Assembly (NCBI GenBank): GCA_020725025.1
Contig: DYFV01000010.1
Coordinates: 1 to 64,000, forward strand
Origin: Azoarcus sp.
GTDB taxonomy: Bacteria; Pseudomonadota; Gammaproteobacteria; Burkholderiales; Rhodocyclaceae
DNA length: 64,000 nt
Reading direction: 5' to 3'
The stretch's first letter is position 1, and every line of letters begins with the position of its first letter. The notes beneath the pieces were generated by a model. It saw nothing but the letters and a program-made list of their open reading frames with translations. It had not been told where the DNA came from and searched no databases. Of this stretch, positions 1-7,901 are shown piece after piece. Both the position numbers and the translations under genes were made by a program.

Positions 1-2
1 AG

Positions 3-77
3 CTCGCCGACGACGCACGGGTGATCGAGACCTATCTGGGGCTGGGCGGCAAGCACCAGGACCGACTGGCCGGCTGA
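3..77 (+). CDS. C-terminal end of a branched-chain amino acid type ABC transporter ATPase (partial)
   Basis: Only the last 24 codons are present, running in from the left edge and ending at TGA 75-77. The peptide contains VIETYLG, which is the usual tail of LivF/LivG-family ATP-binding subunits, followed by a short extension GGKHQDRLAG. In that family this end follows the nucleotide-binding domain and carries no catalytic residue. The assignment rests on this short tail alone, so the exact transporter and substrate cannot be given. Confidence 0.5.
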   Translation, partial: LADDARVIETYLGLGGKHQDRLAG

Positions 78-79
78 TC

Positions 80-101
80 CGGCCCGCGAGAGGACGGGCC
101 G
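80..101 (+). terminator. Hairpin after the ABC transporter gene
   Basis: Perfect 7-bp inverted repeat (CGGCCCG 80-86, CGGGCCG 95-101) with an 8-nt loop, just after the stop codon at 77. There is no T-run, so it is a weak terminator or a transcript-end stabiliser at best. Confidence 0.3.
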
Positions 102-134
102 CGAACCGCCCCCAACGAAGAGAGAGAGTACCGA

Positions 135-725
135 ATGGAAGCCTTGCGCATCATCGAGGACGAGCACCAGTCGCTCGCCGCCATTCTTCACGCGATCCGC
201 TACATGCTGAAGGAGATCGCGGCGGGCAACCTGCAGCCCGACTTCCGGTTGCTGCGGGCCATGGTCCATTACCTGGACGCCTACCCGGAGCGGCTGCACC
301 ATCCCAAGGAGGACCAGTACCTCTTCGCGCGGCTCAAGCAGCGCACGAAGGAGGGCGCGGACGCCATGGCGCGCCTGGAACAGGAGCATGCCGGCGGCGA
401 GGCCCGCATCAAGGCGCTGGAGGCGGCGCTGCACCAGTACGCCAGCGGCGAACGCGACGGCTACGAGGCCTTCGCCCGCGCCTTCGAGAACTTCGCCGAG
501 TTCTACCGCAACCACATGCTGCTCGAGGAGCGCGAAATCCTGCCCCTCGCGCGCAAGCATTTCACCGACGAGGACTGGGAGGCGGTGGCGGCGGGTTTCC
601 GCAGCAACGCCGACCCGATGGGCGGGACGCGGGAAGGGGAGAATTTCCAGAGGATCTTCTCGCGCCTCGTCGAGGCCGCTCCGCCGCCGATCGGACTGGG
701 CGCGGGACCCTATCGGGAAGACTGA
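135..725 (+). CDS. Hemerythrin (HHE) domain protein
   Basis: A 196-residue soluble helical protein with the spaced His and acidic residues expected of a non-haem di-iron hemerythrin fold: DEH (His11), HHPKED (55-60), QEH (His85) and NHMLLEE (His127 to Glu132). Proteins of this family bind oxygen, NO or iron, or help repair iron centres. The start ATG is preceded by a purine-rich GAGAGAG stretch. The last 50 or so residues lie beyond the four-helix bundle and are of unknown role. It stands alone between an ABC transporter gene and hup. The ligand cannot be told from sequence. Confidence 0.85.
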   Translation: MEALRIIEDEHQSLAAILHAIRYMLKEIAAGNLQPDFRLLRAMVHYLDAYPERLHHPKEDQYLFARLKQRTKEGADAMARLEQEHAGGEARIKALEAALHQYASGERDGYEAFARAFENFAEFYRNHMLLEEREILPLARKHFTDEDWEAVAAGFRSNADPMGGTREGENFQRIFSRLVEAAPPPIGLGAGPYRED

Positions 726-777
726 GCACGCCGGTCGCATCCCATGCACTGCTGCGGTGCATAGGGCCGATGACGAT

Positions 778-791
778 TTGATATCAGTCAA
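778..791. promoter_or_regulatory. FNR/ANR-like box
   Basis: TTGAT-ATCA-GTCAA matches the FNR/ANR consensus TTGAT-N4-ATCAA at 9 of 10 defined bases. It lies about 120 bp upstream of the HU gene and just after the hemerythrin gene. No clear -10 or -35 was found at the distance expected for activation, so this is suggestive only. Confidence 0.3.
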
Positions 792-911
792 CTTTCCTCA
801 AATCCCGTGGTATCTTGGCCTCCGGCGGTGCGCCGCCGTTACTGACGGTGCTAGAATCTGCCGCGCAGAAACGTATTCCCGAATCACGTCATCACACCAT
901 CGAGGAAAAGC

Positions 912-1190
912 ATGAACAAAGGTGAATTTGTCGAAGCCCTGGCCGACCGTCTTGACGTCTCGCGTGCGCAGGCCGATCGCGCGCTGAGCACCGTGCTGGA
1001 CATCATCGCCGAGCGCATGGCCGCCGGTGAGAAGGTGTCCTTCACCGGTTTCGGTTCCTTCGAGGTCTCCGAGCGCGCCGAGCGCACGGGGCGCAACCCG
1101 CAGACCGGCGCTTCGATCAAGATCGCCGCGTCGCGCGTGCCCAAGTTCTCCGCCGGCGCCACCCTCAAGGGCGCGGTCAACGGCAAGTAA
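912..1190 (+). CDS. hup: HU family DNA-binding protein
   Basis: A 92-residue HU/IHF-family nucleoid protein of normal length. It opens with MNKGEFVEALADR, followed by the helix pair, the GFGSFEV strand and the RNPQTG arm that reaches into the DNA minor groove. It should form a dimer that bends and compacts DNA. The start is preceded by GAGGAAAAGC, a good ribosome site. It is a single-gene unit closed by a strong hairpin terminator at 1213-1246. GRNPQTG with a beta-type arm fits HU better than IHF. Confidence 0.95.
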   Translation: MNKGEFVEALADRLDVSRAQADRALSTVLDIIAERMAAGEKVSFTGFGSFEVSERAERTGRNPQTGASIKIAASRVPKFSAGATLKGAVNGK

Positions 1191-1212
1191 TACCGACGCT
1201 TCTGCGTTCCGG

Positions 1213-1246
1213 GAAGGGCCCGCTGTCCCTCGGCAGCGGGCCCTTC
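1213..1246 (+). terminator. Rho-independent terminator of the HU gene
   Basis: Perfect 13-bp stem (1213-1225 with 1234-1246) around an 8-nt loop, followed by TCTT. It lies 22 bp after the hup stop codon. Confidence 0.85.
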
Positions 1247-1258
1247 TCTTATCTGGAT

Positions 1259-1287
1259 TACCGGAAGTCGTTAATTTCCGGTACAAT
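1259..1287 (+). promoter_or_regulatory. Inverted repeat overlapping a -10-like element ahead of the helicase gene
   Basis: TACCGGAA (1259-1266) and TTCCGGTA (1276-1283) form an 8-bp inverted repeat with a 9-nt spacer. The right arm runs into TACAAT (1282-1287), a good -10 element. No good -35 is visible. If transcription starts near 1294 the helicase mRNA has a leader of about 120 nt, as is common for cold-induced or self-regulated DEAD-box genes. Confidence 0.4.
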
Positions 1288-1415
1288 AGCGGTCGTTGTG
1301 CAATGCAGCAGTCGGTCTGGCAACACCTTCGCCCCCCTGCAACGGGATGAGGCGGATTCGGCCGAGGGACTGTATCCACAGCTCCCTCCCTCCGATTTCC
1401 CCCCCAAGGAAGACC

Positions 1416-2687
1416 ATGACATTCCAGGAACTGGGCCTCGCCGAGCCCCTGCTGCAGGCCATTGCGGCCACCGGCTACACCATCCCCACACCCGTCCAGA
1501 GCCAGGCCATTCCGGCCGTGATCGCGGGCGACGACCTGCTGGTGTCCTCGCACACCGGCAGCGGCAAGACCGCCGCCTTCACCCTGCCCAGCCTCCACCG
1601 CCTCGCCGACCGCCGTCCGGCCCCCGGCAGCGGTCCGCGCGTGCTGGTGCTCACGCCCACCCGCGAGCTCGCCCAGCAGGTGGAGAAGGCGGTGAAGACC
1701 TACGGACGCAGCCTGCGCTGGCTGAACACCGCCTGCCTCGTCGGCGGCGCCCCCTTCTTCGCCCAGGTGAAGCAGCTCGCCCGCGCCGTCGACGTGGTGG
1801 TGGCCACCCCGGGACGCCTCATCGACCATCTCGAGCGACGCAAGCTCAAGCTCTCCGACATCGAGATCCTGGTGCTGGACGAGGCCGATCGCATGCTCGA
1901 CATGGGCTTCGCCGAGGACATCGACCGCATCGTCGCGGCGACCCCGGCCAAGCGCCAGACGCTGCTCTTCTCCGCCACCCTCGACGGCGTGGTAGGCAAG
2001 CTCGCGCAGCGGCTCACCCGCGAGCCGCGCCGCATCGAGATCGCGCCGACGGTGGAGAACCGCGGCAACATCGAGCAGCGCCTGCTCTTCGCCGACAGCG
2101 TGACCCACAAGACGCGGCTTCTGGAGTCGCTGCTCGGCGGCGACGACCTGCAGCAGGCGGTGGTGTTCACCGCCACCAAGAAGAGCGCCGAGGAGGTCTC
2201 CCTGAGCCTTCAGGAAAAGGGCTTCTCGGCCGCCGCCCTGCACGGCGACATGCACCAGACCGCCCGCAACCGCACCCTCGACAAGCTGCGCCAGGGCCGC
2301 ATCGGGGTGCTGGTGGCGACCGACGTGGCCGCCCGCGGCATCGACGTGGCAGGGATCAGCCACGTGATCAACTTCGATCCGCCGCGCCAGGTGGAGGACT
2401 ACGTCCACCGCATCGGCCGCACCGGCCGCGCCGGGCGCGACGGGGTGGCGATCACCTTCTCCGGGCCGCGCGAGGTCGGCATCATCCGCGCCATCGAGCG
2501 CTTCACCGGCAAGCGGCTGGATGTGCACGTGATCGCGGGTCTCGAGCCCGCGCCGCGCTCGGCGGCGCCGCGCACGGCGCGGCCGCCGCACCGCGGCAGC
2601 GGCGGCTACGGGCGCGATGCGCGTCCGGGTGCCGGCAAGGGATGGTCGGCCGGGCGTGGTGAGGGGCAGCGCCGCAGGGCGCCGTAA
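1416..2687 (+). CDS. rhlE: DEAD-box ATP-dependent RNA helicase, RhlE type
   Basis: A 423-residue helicase carrying the full motif set: HTGSGKT (Walker A), PTRELAQQ, TPGR, DEAD, SAT, ARGIDV and HRIGRTGR. It opens with the Q-motif region (TFQELGL onwards). A Gly/Arg-rich basic tail of about 50 residues follows the helicase core, as in RhlE proteins that act in ribosome assembly and mRNA turnover. The start at 1416 was chosen because AAGGA sits just upstream and the protein then begins at the Q-motif. An upstream in-frame ATG at 1296 would add 40 low-complexity residues. It ends before a bidirectional-looking hairpin at 2726. Confidence 0.93.
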   Translation: MTFQELGLAEPLLQAIAATGYTIPTPVQSQAIPAVIAGDDLLVSSHTGSGKTAAFTLPSLHRLADRRPAPGSGPRVLVLTPTRELAQQVEKAVKTYGRSLRWLNTACLVGGAPFFAQVKQLARAVDVVVATPGRLIDHLERRKLKLSDIEILVLDEADRMLDMGFAEDIDRIVAATPAKRQTLLFSATLDGVVGKLAQRLTREPRRIEIAPTVENRGNIEQRLLFADSVTHKTRLLESLLGGDDLQQAVVFTATKKSAEEVSLSLQEKGFSAAALHGDMHQTARNRTLDKLRQGRIGVLVATDVAARGIDVAGISHVINFDPPRQVEDYVHRIGRTGRAGRDGVAITFSGPREVGIIRAIERFTGKRLDVHVIAGLEPAPRSAAPRTARPPHRGSGGYGRDARPGAGKGWSAGRGEGQRRRAP

Positions 2688-2725
2688 CTCGGCACAGCCG
2701 GAGCGGCGGATGCCGCAGATGCAAG

Positions 2726-2748
2726 ACGGGGCGCCTGCGGCGCCCCGT
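2726..2748 (+). terminator. Hairpin between convergent rhlE and nusB
   Basis: Perfect 10-bp stem (2726-2735 with 2739-2748) with a 3-nt TGC loop. It lies between two convergent genes and has weak T-rich flanks, so it may serve both strands. Confidence 0.6.
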
Positions 2749-2776
2749 TCGCGTTTACCGGTGCTTCGGAAAGCGC

Positions 2777-3211
2777 TTAGCGCTGCGCCTTGACCTCGAC
2801 CGGCCGCAGCTGTGCCGCCAGCTTGTCCAGCACCCCGTTCACGAAGCGGTGCCCGTCGGTGCCGCCGTACTCCTTGGCGAGCTCGATCGCCTCGTTGATC
2901 ACCACCCGGTAGGGCGTCTCGGGGCTGTGCTTGAGCTCGTGGGTGGCGAGCAGGAGGATGCCCCGCTCGATGGGCGAGAGCTCGTGCACCTGCCGGTGGA
3001 TGAAGGGCGCGAACTCCGCCTGCAGGGCCTCGACATTGGCGAGCGTGCCCCGCAGGAGCGTCACGAAGAGCTCCCGGTCGGCCTTGTCGAAGCCCGAGGC
3101 CTGGGCCACGTGCTCCTCGATGACGGGCGTGGAGTTGCCCGACAGCAGCCACTGGTAGATCCCCTGCAGCGCGAACTCGCGCGCCCGGCGGCGGGCAGCT
3201 TTTCCGCTCAT
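2777..3211 (-). CDS. nusB: Transcription antitermination factor NusB
   Basis: A 144-residue all-helical protein with the NusB pattern: [15 protein letters not shown] at the N-terminus, [16 protein letters not shown] in the middle, and [12 protein letters not shown] then [10 protein letters not shown] near the end. NusB binds boxA RNA with NusE (S10) to suppress termination in rRNA operons. Its ATG overlaps the ribH stop codon (ATGA), so the two are translationally coupled. The ribH-nusB pairing is conserved widely in proteobacteria. A longer frame upstream is not used. Confidence 0.95.
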   Translation of the reverse strand: MSGKAARRRAREFALQGIYQWLLSGNSTPVIEEHVAQASGFDKADRELFVTLLRGTLANVEALQAEFAPFIHRQVHELSPIERGILLLATHELKHSPETPYRVVINEAIELAKEYGGTDGHRFVNGVLDKLAAQLRPVEVKAQR

Positions 3212-3678
3212 TTCAGCAGCTTCAGCAGGTTGGCCATCTCGACCGCCGTGCGTGCGCAGTCGGCGCCCTTTTCCTGCATGCGGGCGAGGGCCTGGTCGTC
3301 GTCCTCGGTGGTGAGCACGCCGTTGGCGATGGGCACCCCGGTGTCCAGAGTGACCCGGGTGACGCCGGCGGCCATCTCGTTGGAGACGATCTCGAAGTGG
3401 TAGGTCTCGCCGCGGATCACTGCCCCGAGGGCGATCAGCGCGTCGTAGCGGCCGCTGCGCGCCATGGTCTGCAGGGTGAGCGGGATCTCCAGCGCACCGG
3501 CCACGGTGGCGATGCGGATGAGGTCGGGCGAGGCCTCCAGGCGCAGCAGCTCGGCGGTGCACGCGGAGAGCAGCCCTTCGCACACGTCCTGGTTGAAGCG
3601 GCTCATGACGATGCCGATGCGTAGGCTGCGGGCGCTGAGATCAGGCTCGAATTCGGTGATGTTGTCGTAGCGGGCCAT
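3208..3678 (-). CDS. ribH: 6,7-dimethyl-8-ribityllumazine synthase
   Basis: A 156-residue lumazine synthase. It condenses 5-amino-6-ribitylaminouracil with 3,4-dihydroxybutanone 4-phosphate in riboflavin synthesis. Signatures are SRFN near residue 26, GALEIPL at 61-67, and [12 protein letters not shown] with the catalytic-type His94. The protein normally builds hollow icosahedral or decameric shells. It lies between ribBA (51-bp gap) and nusB (4-bp overlap) in a ribE-ribBA-ribH-nusB operon. Confidence 0.96.
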   Translation of the reverse strand: MARYDNITEFEPDLSARSLRIGIVMSRFNQDVCEGLLSACTAELLRLEASPDLIRIATVAGALEIPLTLQTMARSGRYDALIALGAVIRGETYHFEIVSNEMAAGVTRVTLDTGVPIANGVLTTEDDDQALARMQEKGADCARTAVEMANLLKLLK

Positions 3679-3729
3679 GTTCGGTTCCGTTGCGGATGGG
3701 GAAGAAAGGGCAGGGGAGCCGCAGGCGGC

Positions 3730-4818
3730 TCAACCCTGCTCCACGAAGCCGGTGATCTCCAGGCCGAAGCCGGCCATGCTGGGGATCTTGCGCGGGCTGG
3801 CCATGATGCGCATCTTGCCGACCTCGAGGTCGCGCAGGATCTGCGCGCCCACGCCGAAGAGGCGCGGATCCCAGCGCTGCGGCCGGGCGCCGTTGCCGGT
3901 GAGGCCGGCCAACAGCTCGCGGCCGGCCTGCGGCCGGTAGAGCAGCACCACGACGCCCTGTTCGGCCGCGGCGATGCGGGCGATGGCGTCGTTCACCGGG
4001 AAGCTGTGGGCGCCGCTGCTGGGGTCGAGGAAATCGACCACCGAGATGGGCTCGTGCACCCGCACCAGGGTCTCGCGCTCGGGCCGGATCTCGCCATGAA
4101 CCAGCGCGAAGTGCACGTCGCCCGAGGTCTTGTCCTCGAAGGCGGCGAGCCGCATGCGCCCGTGGGGGGTGTCCACTTCCTTCTCCGCCACGCGCTCGAT
4201 CAGGTGCTCGTGGGCCGAGCGGTATTCGATGAGATCGCGGATAGCGCCGATCTTGAGGCCGTGCTCGCGGGCGAACTCCACCAGATCCGGCAGGCGGGCC
4301 ATGGTGCCGTCGTCCTTGAGGATCTCGCAGATCACCGCGGCGGGCTCGAGGCCGGCGAGCTGGGCGAGGTCGCAGCCGGCCTCGGTGTGGCCGGCGCGGA
4401 TCAGCACGCCGCCGTTCTGGGCCATGAGCGGGAAGATGTGCCCGGGCTGGACGATGTCGGCGGGCTTGGCGTGGCGCGCCACCGCGGCCTGCACGGTGCG
4501 GGCGCGGTCGTGGGCCGAGATGCCGGTGGTCACCCCTTCGGCCGCCTCGATGGAGGTGGTGAAGGCGGTGCCGTGGGGCGAGCGGTTGTGCCGCACCATG
4601 AGCTGCAGGCCCAGCTGGTTGCAGCGCGCCTCGGTGAGGGTGAGGCAGATCAGCCCGCGGCCGTGCTTGGCCATGAAGTTGATCGCCTCGGGCGTCACGT
4701 GCTCGGCGGCGAGCACCAGGTCGCCCTCGTTCTCGCGGTCTTCCTCGTCGACCAGCACCACCATGCGGCCGGCGCGGATCTCCTCGACGATCTCGGTGAT
4801 GGGAGCGAGTGCGGTCAT
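3730..4818 (-). CDS. ribBA: 3,4-dihydroxy-2-butanone 4-phosphate synthase with a degenerate GTP cyclohydrolase II domain
   Basis: A 362-residue protein. The N-terminal half is a full DHBP synthase: the acidic loop [10 protein letters not shown] spans residues 24-33, and [11 protein letters not shown] provides a conserved His. It converts ribulose 5-phosphate to the four-carbon riboflavin precursor. The C-terminal half follows the RibA fold but has no zinc-binding Cys cluster (no CDCG motif), so it should not cleave GTP. This matches the RibBX type described in proteobacteria, which needs a separate RibA. Its ATG overlaps the ribE stop codon. Confidence 0.92.
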   Translation of the reverse strand: MTALAPITEIVEEIRAGRMVVLVDEEDRENEGDLVLAAEHVTPEAINFMAKHGRGLICLTLTEARCNQLGLQLMVRHNRSPHGTAFTTSIEAAEGVTTGISAHDRARTVQAAVARHAKPADIVQPGHIFPLMAQNGGVLIRAGHTEAGCDLAQLAGLEPAAVICEILKDDGTMARLPDLVEFAREHGLKIGAIRDLIEYRSAHEHLIERVAEKEVDTPHGRMRLAAFEDKTSGDVHFALVHGEIRPERETLVRVHEPISVVDFLDPSSGAHSFPVNDAIARIAAAEQGVVVLLYRPQAGRELLAGLTGNGARPQRWDPRLFGVGAQILRDLEVGKMRIMASPRKIPSMAGFGLEITGFVEQG

Positions 4819-5420
4819 TGTTTCCCCTCCTCGCGCCAGGCGAGCATGCGTTCCACGTAGCGGGCGATGAGATCGATCTCGAGGTTCACCCGGCTGCCTT
4901 CGGTGAGCTGCTTGAGATTGGTCACCGCCACCGTGTGCGGGATGAGGTTGATCGAGAAATCCGTGCCCTCGACCCGGTTCACCGTGAGGCTCACGCCGTT
5001 CACCGTGATCGAGCCCTTCCGGGCGATGTAGCCGGCGAGCGAGGCGGGCGCCCGGATCACCAGCTCGTGGCTCTCGCCGATGGGCGCGAAGCGCAGCACC
5101 TCGCCGACACCGTCCACGTGGCCGGTGACGAGATGTCCGCCGAGGCGGTCGGCGAGCCGAAGCGCCTTCTCGAGGTTCACCTCGGTGCCGATCTCGTCCA
5201 GCCCGACGGTGCAGTTTAGGGTTTCGCGGGAGACGTCGAAGCGCGGCTTGCCGCCTTCGAGGGAGACCACGGTGAGGCACACGCCGCTGTTGGCGATGCT
5301 GTCGCCGATGGCCACGTCCGAGAGGTCGAGTCCGCCCGGATCCACCGTCAGGCGCACCCCGTCCTGGAGCGGGGCGATATGTTCGATACGGCCGCAGGCG
5401 GCCACGATTCCGGAAAACAT
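4815..5420 (-). CDS. ribE: Riboflavin synthase, alpha chain
   Basis: A 201-residue riboflavin synthase made of two similar lumazine-binding barrels. It has the typical start MFSGIV, the first-barrel motif [19 protein letters not shown], and the second-barrel motif NGVSLTVN. It dismutates two lumazines to riboflavin and the ribitylaminouracil that RibH reuses. As the first gene of the rib operon it overlaps ribBA by 4 bp. No FMN riboswitch is visible in the 80-bp gap before it, and ribD is not here. Confidence 0.95.
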   Translation of the reverse strand: MFSGIVAACGRIEHIAPLQDGVRLTVDPGGLDLSDVAIGDSIANSGVCLTVVSLEGGKPRFDVSRETLNCTVGLDEIGTEVNLEKALRLADRLGGHLVTGHVDGVGEVLRFAPIGESHELVIRAPASLAGYIARKGSITVNGVSLTVNRVEGTDFSINLIPHTVAVTNLKQLTEGSRVNLEIDLIARYVERMLAWREEGKQ

Positions 5421-5462
5421 TGGGGGGAGAGTGCCGGGTATGGGAAGGCGCAATTGTAGGCG

Positions 5463-5499
5463 AAAACCGCCTCCCCCGGCCGACGGCCGCCTGGGGCGG
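5463..5499 (-). terminator. Terminator-like hairpin after dsbD
   Basis: On the minus strand a 15-bp imperfect stem (5485-5499 with 5467-5481, 4-5 mismatches in the middle) closes a GTC loop and is followed by TTTT. It begins one base after the dsbD stop codon and separates dsbD from the rib operon. Confidence 0.5.
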
Positions 5500-5500
5500 C

Positions 5501-7318
5501 TCAGCGCAGCGCCTTGTCCAGGATGCGTCCGAAGGGCTCGGCGGGCATGAAGCCCACCACGCGCAGGTCGTTGCGCTCCGCGCCGGCAGCGTCGAAGAAG
5601 ATGATGCCCGGCGGCCCGAACAGGTTGAAGCGCTTCAGGAGCGCCTTGTCGTGCTCGTTGTTGGCGGTGACGTCGGCCTTGAGCAGCAGCATCTGGCCCA
5701 TGCGCGCCTGCACCGCCGGGTCGCTGAAGGTGAAGCGCTCCATCTCCTTGCAGGAGACGCACCAGTCGGCATAGAAGTCGAGCATCACCGGGCGGCCGGC
5801 GGCGGCCACGCGGGCGTCGAGCTCGGCCACGGTCGCCACCTTCTGGAATTGCGGCTGCGCCGTCACGCCCGGCGTCGCCTGGGCCCGCAGCACGGCGAGC
5901 GGCTGCAGTGGGTCGCGCGAGCCGGCGAGGGCGCCGACGAGCATCGCTGCACCGGCCAGCAGCATCACCACGCCCACGCCCTTCCAGAAGCGCGGCCAGC
6001 CCTTGGCGTGTGGCGGCAGCGGATCGAGCGCGTGCAGGAAGATGCCGGAGAAGACCAGCAGCGCCGCCCACGCCAGCATGACGACGAGCCCGGGCACCAC
6101 CGGCGTCACCAGCCACACCGCCACCGCGAGCAGCATCACGCCGAAGGCCTTGCGCACGCCCTCCATCCATGGCCCGACCTTGGGCAGCACCGAGCGGGCG
6201 GCCACGCCCACCACGATGAGCGGCGCGCCCATGCCCAGCGCCATCACGAAGAGCGCCGCGCCGCCGAGCATCGCGTCGCCGGTCTGGGCGATGTAGAGCA
6301 GGGCGCCGGCCAGCGGCGCCGCCACGCAGGGGCCCACGATGAGGGCCGAGAGCACGCCCATGGTCATCACGCCGCCCAGGCTGCCGCCCTTCTGGTGGCT
6401 CGCGGTGGTGGAGAGCCGGCTCTGCAGCGCGGAAGGCAGCTGCAGCTCGTAGAAGCCGAACATGGACAGGGACAGCAGCACGAACACCAGGGCGAAGCCG
6501 CCCAGCACCCAGACGTTCTGCAGCGCCGCGGAAAGCAGCGTCCCGGACATGCCCGCCGCCACGCCGGCGGCGGCGTAGGTCACCGCCATGGCGAGCACGT
6601 AGGCCCCCGACAGCACCCCGGCGCGCACCCGCGAGATGTGGTGGCCGTGGCCGACGATGATGCCCGACAGGATGGGGATCATGGGGAAGGTGCAGGGCGT
6701 GAAGGCGAGCAGCAGGCCGAAGCCGAAGAAGCTCGCGAGCACCAGGGGCACGCTCGCCCCCTTCAGCATGCCCGCGATGCGGCCGCTCTCGTCGCCGCCG
6801 GCGGCCCCGGGGGCGTTGCCCGAGAACGGGCTTTCGGGCGCGGCGGTGACGCGCGAGAGGAAACCGCCGCCGCCGGCCGCCGGCCTGGCCGTGAGGTCGA
6901 TGTCCGCGTGCTGGGCGGTGGGCGGATAGCAGATGCCGCCGTCCCAGCAGCCCTGGCTCGTCACGGTGAGCCGGAAGCGCGTCACCCCCTCGGGCGCCTT
7001 GACCGGCAGGAGCATCTTCAGGGTGCCGCGATAGGTCTCCACGTCGCCGAAGAACTCGTCGTTCTTGATCTTTCCGGGCGGGCGCTGGGGCTCGCCCAGG
7101 ATCACGCCCTCGGGCTCCGCGGCGAAGCGGAACTTGTCGCCGTACAGGTAATAGGCCTTGGCGACCTCGAAGACGACCTCGACGGTCTCCGCGTCCAGCG
7201 CGCGCGCGCTCATCGCGAAGGCCTCTTCGGGCCGGATCGGATCGTTGGCGGCTGCGGCGGGCAGGGACGCGGCGAAGAGGCCCGCCAACACGGCGAGCAG
7301 GGCGAACAGACGTTGCAT
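5501..7318 (-). CDS. dsbD: Thiol:disulfide interchange protein DsbD
   Basis: A 605-residue inner-membrane electron carrier that moves reducing power from cytoplasmic thioredoxin to the periplasm (DsbC, DsbG, cytochrome c maturation). A signal peptide (to about residue 23) precedes the periplasmic alpha domain with a Cys pair in GCWDGGICY. The eight-helix middle part carries one Cys in TPCTFPM and one in GPCVAAPLAG. The C-terminal thioredoxin domain has DFYADWCVSCKEM. All six redox cysteines are therefore present. It follows cutA by 68 bp, an arrangement also found in E. coli. Confidence 0.95.
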   Translation of the reverse strand: MQRLFALLAVLAGLFAASLPAAAANDPIRPEEAFAMSARALDAETVEVVFEVAKAYYLYGDKFRFAAEPEGVILGEPQRPPGKIKNDEFFGDVETYRGTLKMLLPVKAPEGVTRFRLTVTSQGCWDGGICYPPTAQHADIDLTARPAAGGGGFLSRVTAAPESPFSGNAPGAAGGDESGRIAGMLKGASVPLVLASFFGFGLLLAFTPCTFPMIPILSGIIVGHGHHISRVRAGVLSGAYVLAMAVTYAAAGVAAGMSGTLLSAALQNVWVLGGFALVFVLLSLSMFGFYELQLPSALQSRLSTTASHQKGGSLGGVMTMGVLSALIVGPCVAAPLAGALLYIAQTGDAMLGGAALFVMALGMGAPLIVVGVAARSVLPKVGPWMEGVRKAFGVMLLAVAVWLVTPVVPGLVVMLAWAALLVFSGIFLHALDPLPPHAKGWPRFWKGVGVVMLLAGAAMLVGALAGSRDPLQPLAVLRAQATPGVTAQPQFQKVATVAELDARVAAAGRPVMLDFYADWCVSCKEMERFTFSDPAVQARMGQMLLLKADVTANNEHDKALLKRFNLFGPPGIIFFDAAGAERNDLRVVGFMPAEPFGRILDKALR

Positions 7319-7386
7319 GGGGCGGCTTTCGGCGATTCGGATTGTTGGATTGTAAGTCGCGGCGGCCCGTGCTTTATCGATCTGCG

Positions 7387-7743
7387 TCAAGAGCTCCGCG
7401 GGGCCGTCCCGTTCCCGGTGGGTGCCAGTGCTGTCTCCGCGGCCATCCAGCCGAGGTAATCGGGCAGCCCCTGCACCACAGGGACCGCGACGATCTCCGG
7501 AAGTTCGTAGGGGTGATGGGCGCGGATCGCCGCTTCCAGATCGGCGTAGCGGGAGGCGGTGGTCTTGATCAGCACCGGCACCTCGTCCGCCTCTTCCAGC
7601 GCGTCCTTCCAGCGATAAATCGAGCGGCACGGGGCGAGCACGTTCACGCAGGCCGCGAGCCTGTCCTCCACCAGGCGGCGCGCCAGCGCCCGGGCCGAAT
7701 CGGCGTCGGGGAGATTGGTGAACACGAGAAGCGCTTCGTTCAT
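7387..7743 (-). CDS. cutA: Divalent cation tolerance protein CutA
   Basis: A 118-residue CutA1-like protein, a small ferredoxin-like fold that forms tight trimers. The conserved pattern LAACVNVLAPCRSIYRWKD, the VLIKTT strand and HPYELPEIVAVPV are all present. CutA has been linked to copper tolerance, but its molecular role is unsettled. The start was set at 7743 because the protein then begins at the first beta strand (MNEALLVFTNLPD). A longer upstream reading adds an Arg/Ser-rich stretch with no family match. It probably forms a transcript with dsbD. Confidence 0.9.
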   Translation of the reverse strand: MNEALLVFTNLPDADSARALARRLVEDRLAACVNVLAPCRSIYRWKDALEEADEVPVLIKTTASRYADLEAAIRAHHPYELPEIVAVPVVQGLPDYLGWMAAETALAPTGNGTAPRSS

Positions 7744-7901
7744 GGCGAGTCTCCGGGAATGGGGGTAGCGGTCGAGCCCGCCGGCTACCGGAAACCGAAG
7801 AAAGGAGTTCGAAAGCCGTTGCGGGTTCAATCGCGCCAGTCCGGTAGCCGCGTGCGGCGCGGTCCGGGCCCGACATCCAATCAATATAACGGAGGAGCTC
7901 C

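Noticed and set aside
798..3152. A 784-residue open frame on the minus strand across the HU and helicase genes
   Set aside because: It opposes two well-recognised genes, is low-complexity Arg/Gly/His-rich, and has no family motif. Such frames are expected at this G+C content.
5421..5500. FMN riboswitch ahead of ribE
   Set aside because: The gap is only 80 bp, is largely occupied by the dsbD terminator hairpin, and lacks the conserved RFN helices.
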